From Marinilabiliales bacterium (GTDB lineage Bacteria > Bacteroidota > Bacteroidia > Bacteroidales > BM523), in the NCBI GenBank assembly GCA_002869425.1, contig PKSZ01000354.1, positions 1 through 6,436 on the forward strand: a DNA stretch of 6,436 nucleotides, read 5' to 3'. Numbering within the stretch: position 1 is the first letter of the stretch; every line of letters starts with the position of its first letter. This document shows, piece by piece, positions 5,109 to 6,436 of the stretch. The translations under genes were made by a program, and so were the position numbers. Below the pieces are notes generated by a model, which saw nothing but the letters and a program-made list of their open reading frames with translations, did not search any database and was not told the DNA's origin.

Positions 5109-6436
5109 TATTCTTCAGTCTGACCAAATAATTTGTCTTTGTCTGTTACTTCCACTTTCATGCTGTTTCGTAATCTCTTGCTTATAGCACTGTATGGAGC
5201 TGTAACAACTTCGTCATTAGTATCAATCCCTGATATTATACGAATGTAATTATTATCCTGAATTCCTGTTGTTACTTCTTTTATCTGAACCTTTCCATTT
5301 TTATGAACAAATACAACTTCCAGGACTTCTTCATCTTCCTTATCAGAGCTTTGAGTCATTGTTTTATCCATCTCATTATTTTCATTATGGGCTGAAAATT
5401 TGGAAAGTGTATCACTTACAGCTCTTGTTGTAACTGCCTGGATTGGAACCGATAATGCATCGTTAACCGTGTGTGTCTGAATGTCAACTGTAGCAGACAT
5501 TCCTGGCCTGAAAGGATATTTATTTATTGAATCCTGCCCAATCAAATGTTTATAGGATTCGCTTAAAATACGAACTTTTACATCAAAGCTGGTCACCTGA
5601 TCGGCTGAAAGAGCAACTGAATTATTTGCAGAATTGGCTATTTCTGTAACAACCCCCTTGAATTTATCTCCAAGATAAGCATCCACTTCAACAATGGCTG
5701 TATCTCCCAGGCTAACTCTGACAATATCGTTTTCATTAACCTCAACCTTAACTTCCATTTCATTAAGGTTGGCAATTCTAAGCATTTCTGTACCTGCCAT
5801 TTGGATAGTACCGACAACCCTTTCACCTTTTTCTACATTTAGCATAGATACTGTGCCATTTACAGGTGCATAAATCGTTGTTTTTGCAAGATTCTCTTTT
5901 GCTTCCCGTAAAGAGGCTTCAGCACTACGAACTGTAAATTCTGCAGCATTTACAGATTCCTGTGATGCTTTTACTTCAGCTTCTCCCATTTCAAAGGCTG
6001 CTTTTGAAGCTTCAAAGTCAGCATCTGAAATTGCTTTTTCTTGCCAAAGTTTTTGATTTCGTTCGTAGGTGAGTTTTGTGCTTGTAAATTGTGCTTCTAT
6101 TTGTGCTAATCTGGCTTTTGAATTGGCAAGGTTTGCTTTGGATGAATTCAATGAAGCTTCCATCCTGTCAATGGAAGAAAGGTAAATGTCCGGATCAATT
6201 TTTAAAAGTACTTTTCCTTCTTTTACTTGTTGTCCTTCCTGAACGTTTAATTCTACAATTTCTCCTGAAACATCAGAACTGATTTTTACTTCTGTTTCCG
6301 GTTGAATTTTCCCATTTGCAGTAATTGTTTCTGTAATTTTTCTGTATTCTGGTTTTTCAACGGTTACTTTGTATACAAAGCCAGCTCCAAACCAGCCTTT
6401 TTTCTTTCCAACAATTGCTATAATTATCAATAGCAC
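5108..6436 (-). CDS. Efflux periplasmic adaptor subunit, HlyD/MacA-like membrane fusion protein (partial, N-terminus outside window)
   Basis: 442 residues are visible. The leftmost visible codon is GTG at the window edge, inside a hydrophobic helix, so the true start lies further right. Numbering from that codon: LLIIIAIVG (2-10) is the end of an inner-membrane anchor, followed by a KKK stop-transfer. The first barrel-sandwich half is at 47-80 (SSDVSGEIVELNVQEGQQV, 53-71). A long alpha-helical hairpin, rich in Ala, Glu and Lys, spans about 84-185. The second sandwich half is at 188-222 (IYAPVNGTVSMLNVEKGERV, 188-207). The beta-barrel domain is about 225-322, with RPGMSATVDI at 310-319, and the membrane-proximal domain is about 375-430. 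Such adaptors bridge an inner-membrane pump (ABC or RND) and a TolC-like outer-membrane channel. The pump is not in the window; MacA-like ABC or RND partners are both possible. A hydrophilic linker (342-372) separates the last two domains. It overlaps tsaB by one base. Confidence 0.92.
   Translation of the reverse strand: MLLIIIAIVGKKKGWFGAGFVYKVTVEKPEYRKITETITANGKIQPETEVKISSDVSGEIVELNVQEGQQVKEGKVLLKIDPDIYLSSIDRMEASLNSSKANLANSKARLAQIEAQFTSTKLTYERNQKLWQEKAISDADFEASKAAFEMGEAEVKASQESVNAAEFTVRSAEASLREAKENLAKTTIYAPVNGTVSMLNVEKGERVVGTIQMAGTEMLRIANLNEMEVKVEVNENDIVRVSLGDTAIVEVDAYLGDKFKGVVTEIANSANNSVALSADQVTSFDVKVRILSESYKHLIGQDSINKYPFRPGMSATVDIQTHTVNDALSVPIQAVTTRAVSDTLSKFSAHNENNEMDKTMTQSSDKEDEEVLEVVFVHKNGKVQIKEVTTGIQDNNYIRIISGIDTNDEVVTAPYSAISKRLRNSMKVEVTDKDKLFGQTEE

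Noticed and set aside
6434..6436. GTG at the right edge as the true start of the efflux adaptor
   Set aside because: It falls inside the membrane helix with no preceding positive residues; the reading frame is simply cut by the window and the start lies beyond it.
1..6436. CRISPR array, tRNA or rRNA gene, insertion sequence, prophage or defence genes
   Set aside because: No spaced repeats, tRNA-like cloverleaf, transposase or terminal inverted repeats were seen, and almost all of the window is filled by identifiable genes.

Overview
The window is a compact, AT-rich piece of bacterial chromosome, most likely from a Bacteroidota (Bacteroidetes) member. Three things point there. The efp gene is preceded by a TAAATTTG box that matches the Bacteroidota -7 consensus TAnnTTTG, with a TTG 19 nt upstream. 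No clear Shine-Dalgarno sequence is visible before most starts. The gene neighbourhoods (efp next to a second LpxD-like acyltransferase; an efflux adaptor coupled to tsaB) are ones I remember from this phylum. A finer placement (Cytophagales, Marinilabiliales or similar) cannot be supported from the sequence.

Layout. Positions 1-1927 hold a minus-strand operon read from right to left: efp (elongation factor P), an lpxD-like acyltransferase, and the first 140 residues of a GAF-type protein that resembles the sensor part of SpoIIE/PP2C-type phosphatases. The three genes are separated by single bases. Positions 1928-2158 are a 231-bp divergent intergenic region with a good efp promoter, a perfect inverted repeat over that promoter's -33 element, and an 11-bp tandem repeat upstream of the rightward gene. 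Positions 2159-4403 are a rightward pair: an extended short-chain dehydrogenase/reductase of the dihydroflavonol-reductase type, and a four-helix membrane-anchored metallophosphoesterase. After a 6-nt convergent gap, positions 4410-6436 are a second minus-strand unit: an efflux periplasmic adaptor (N-terminus cut by the window edge) followed by tsaB, with stop and start codons overlapping.

How the genes work together. Most are conserved housekeeping or envelope functions: translation (EF-P, and TsaB for the t6A tRNA modification), lipid A-type acylation, envelope efflux and a membrane phosphoesterase. The tight efp-lpxD-like-phosphatase operon links translation of polyproline proteins, envelope acylation and a probable regulatory phosphatase. 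I see no mobile element, RNA gene, CRISPR array, prophage or defence system, and no clear sign of an undescribed multi-gene system. The items most worth following up are the divergent LpxD paralogue with its operon, and the repeat structures in the intergenic region.
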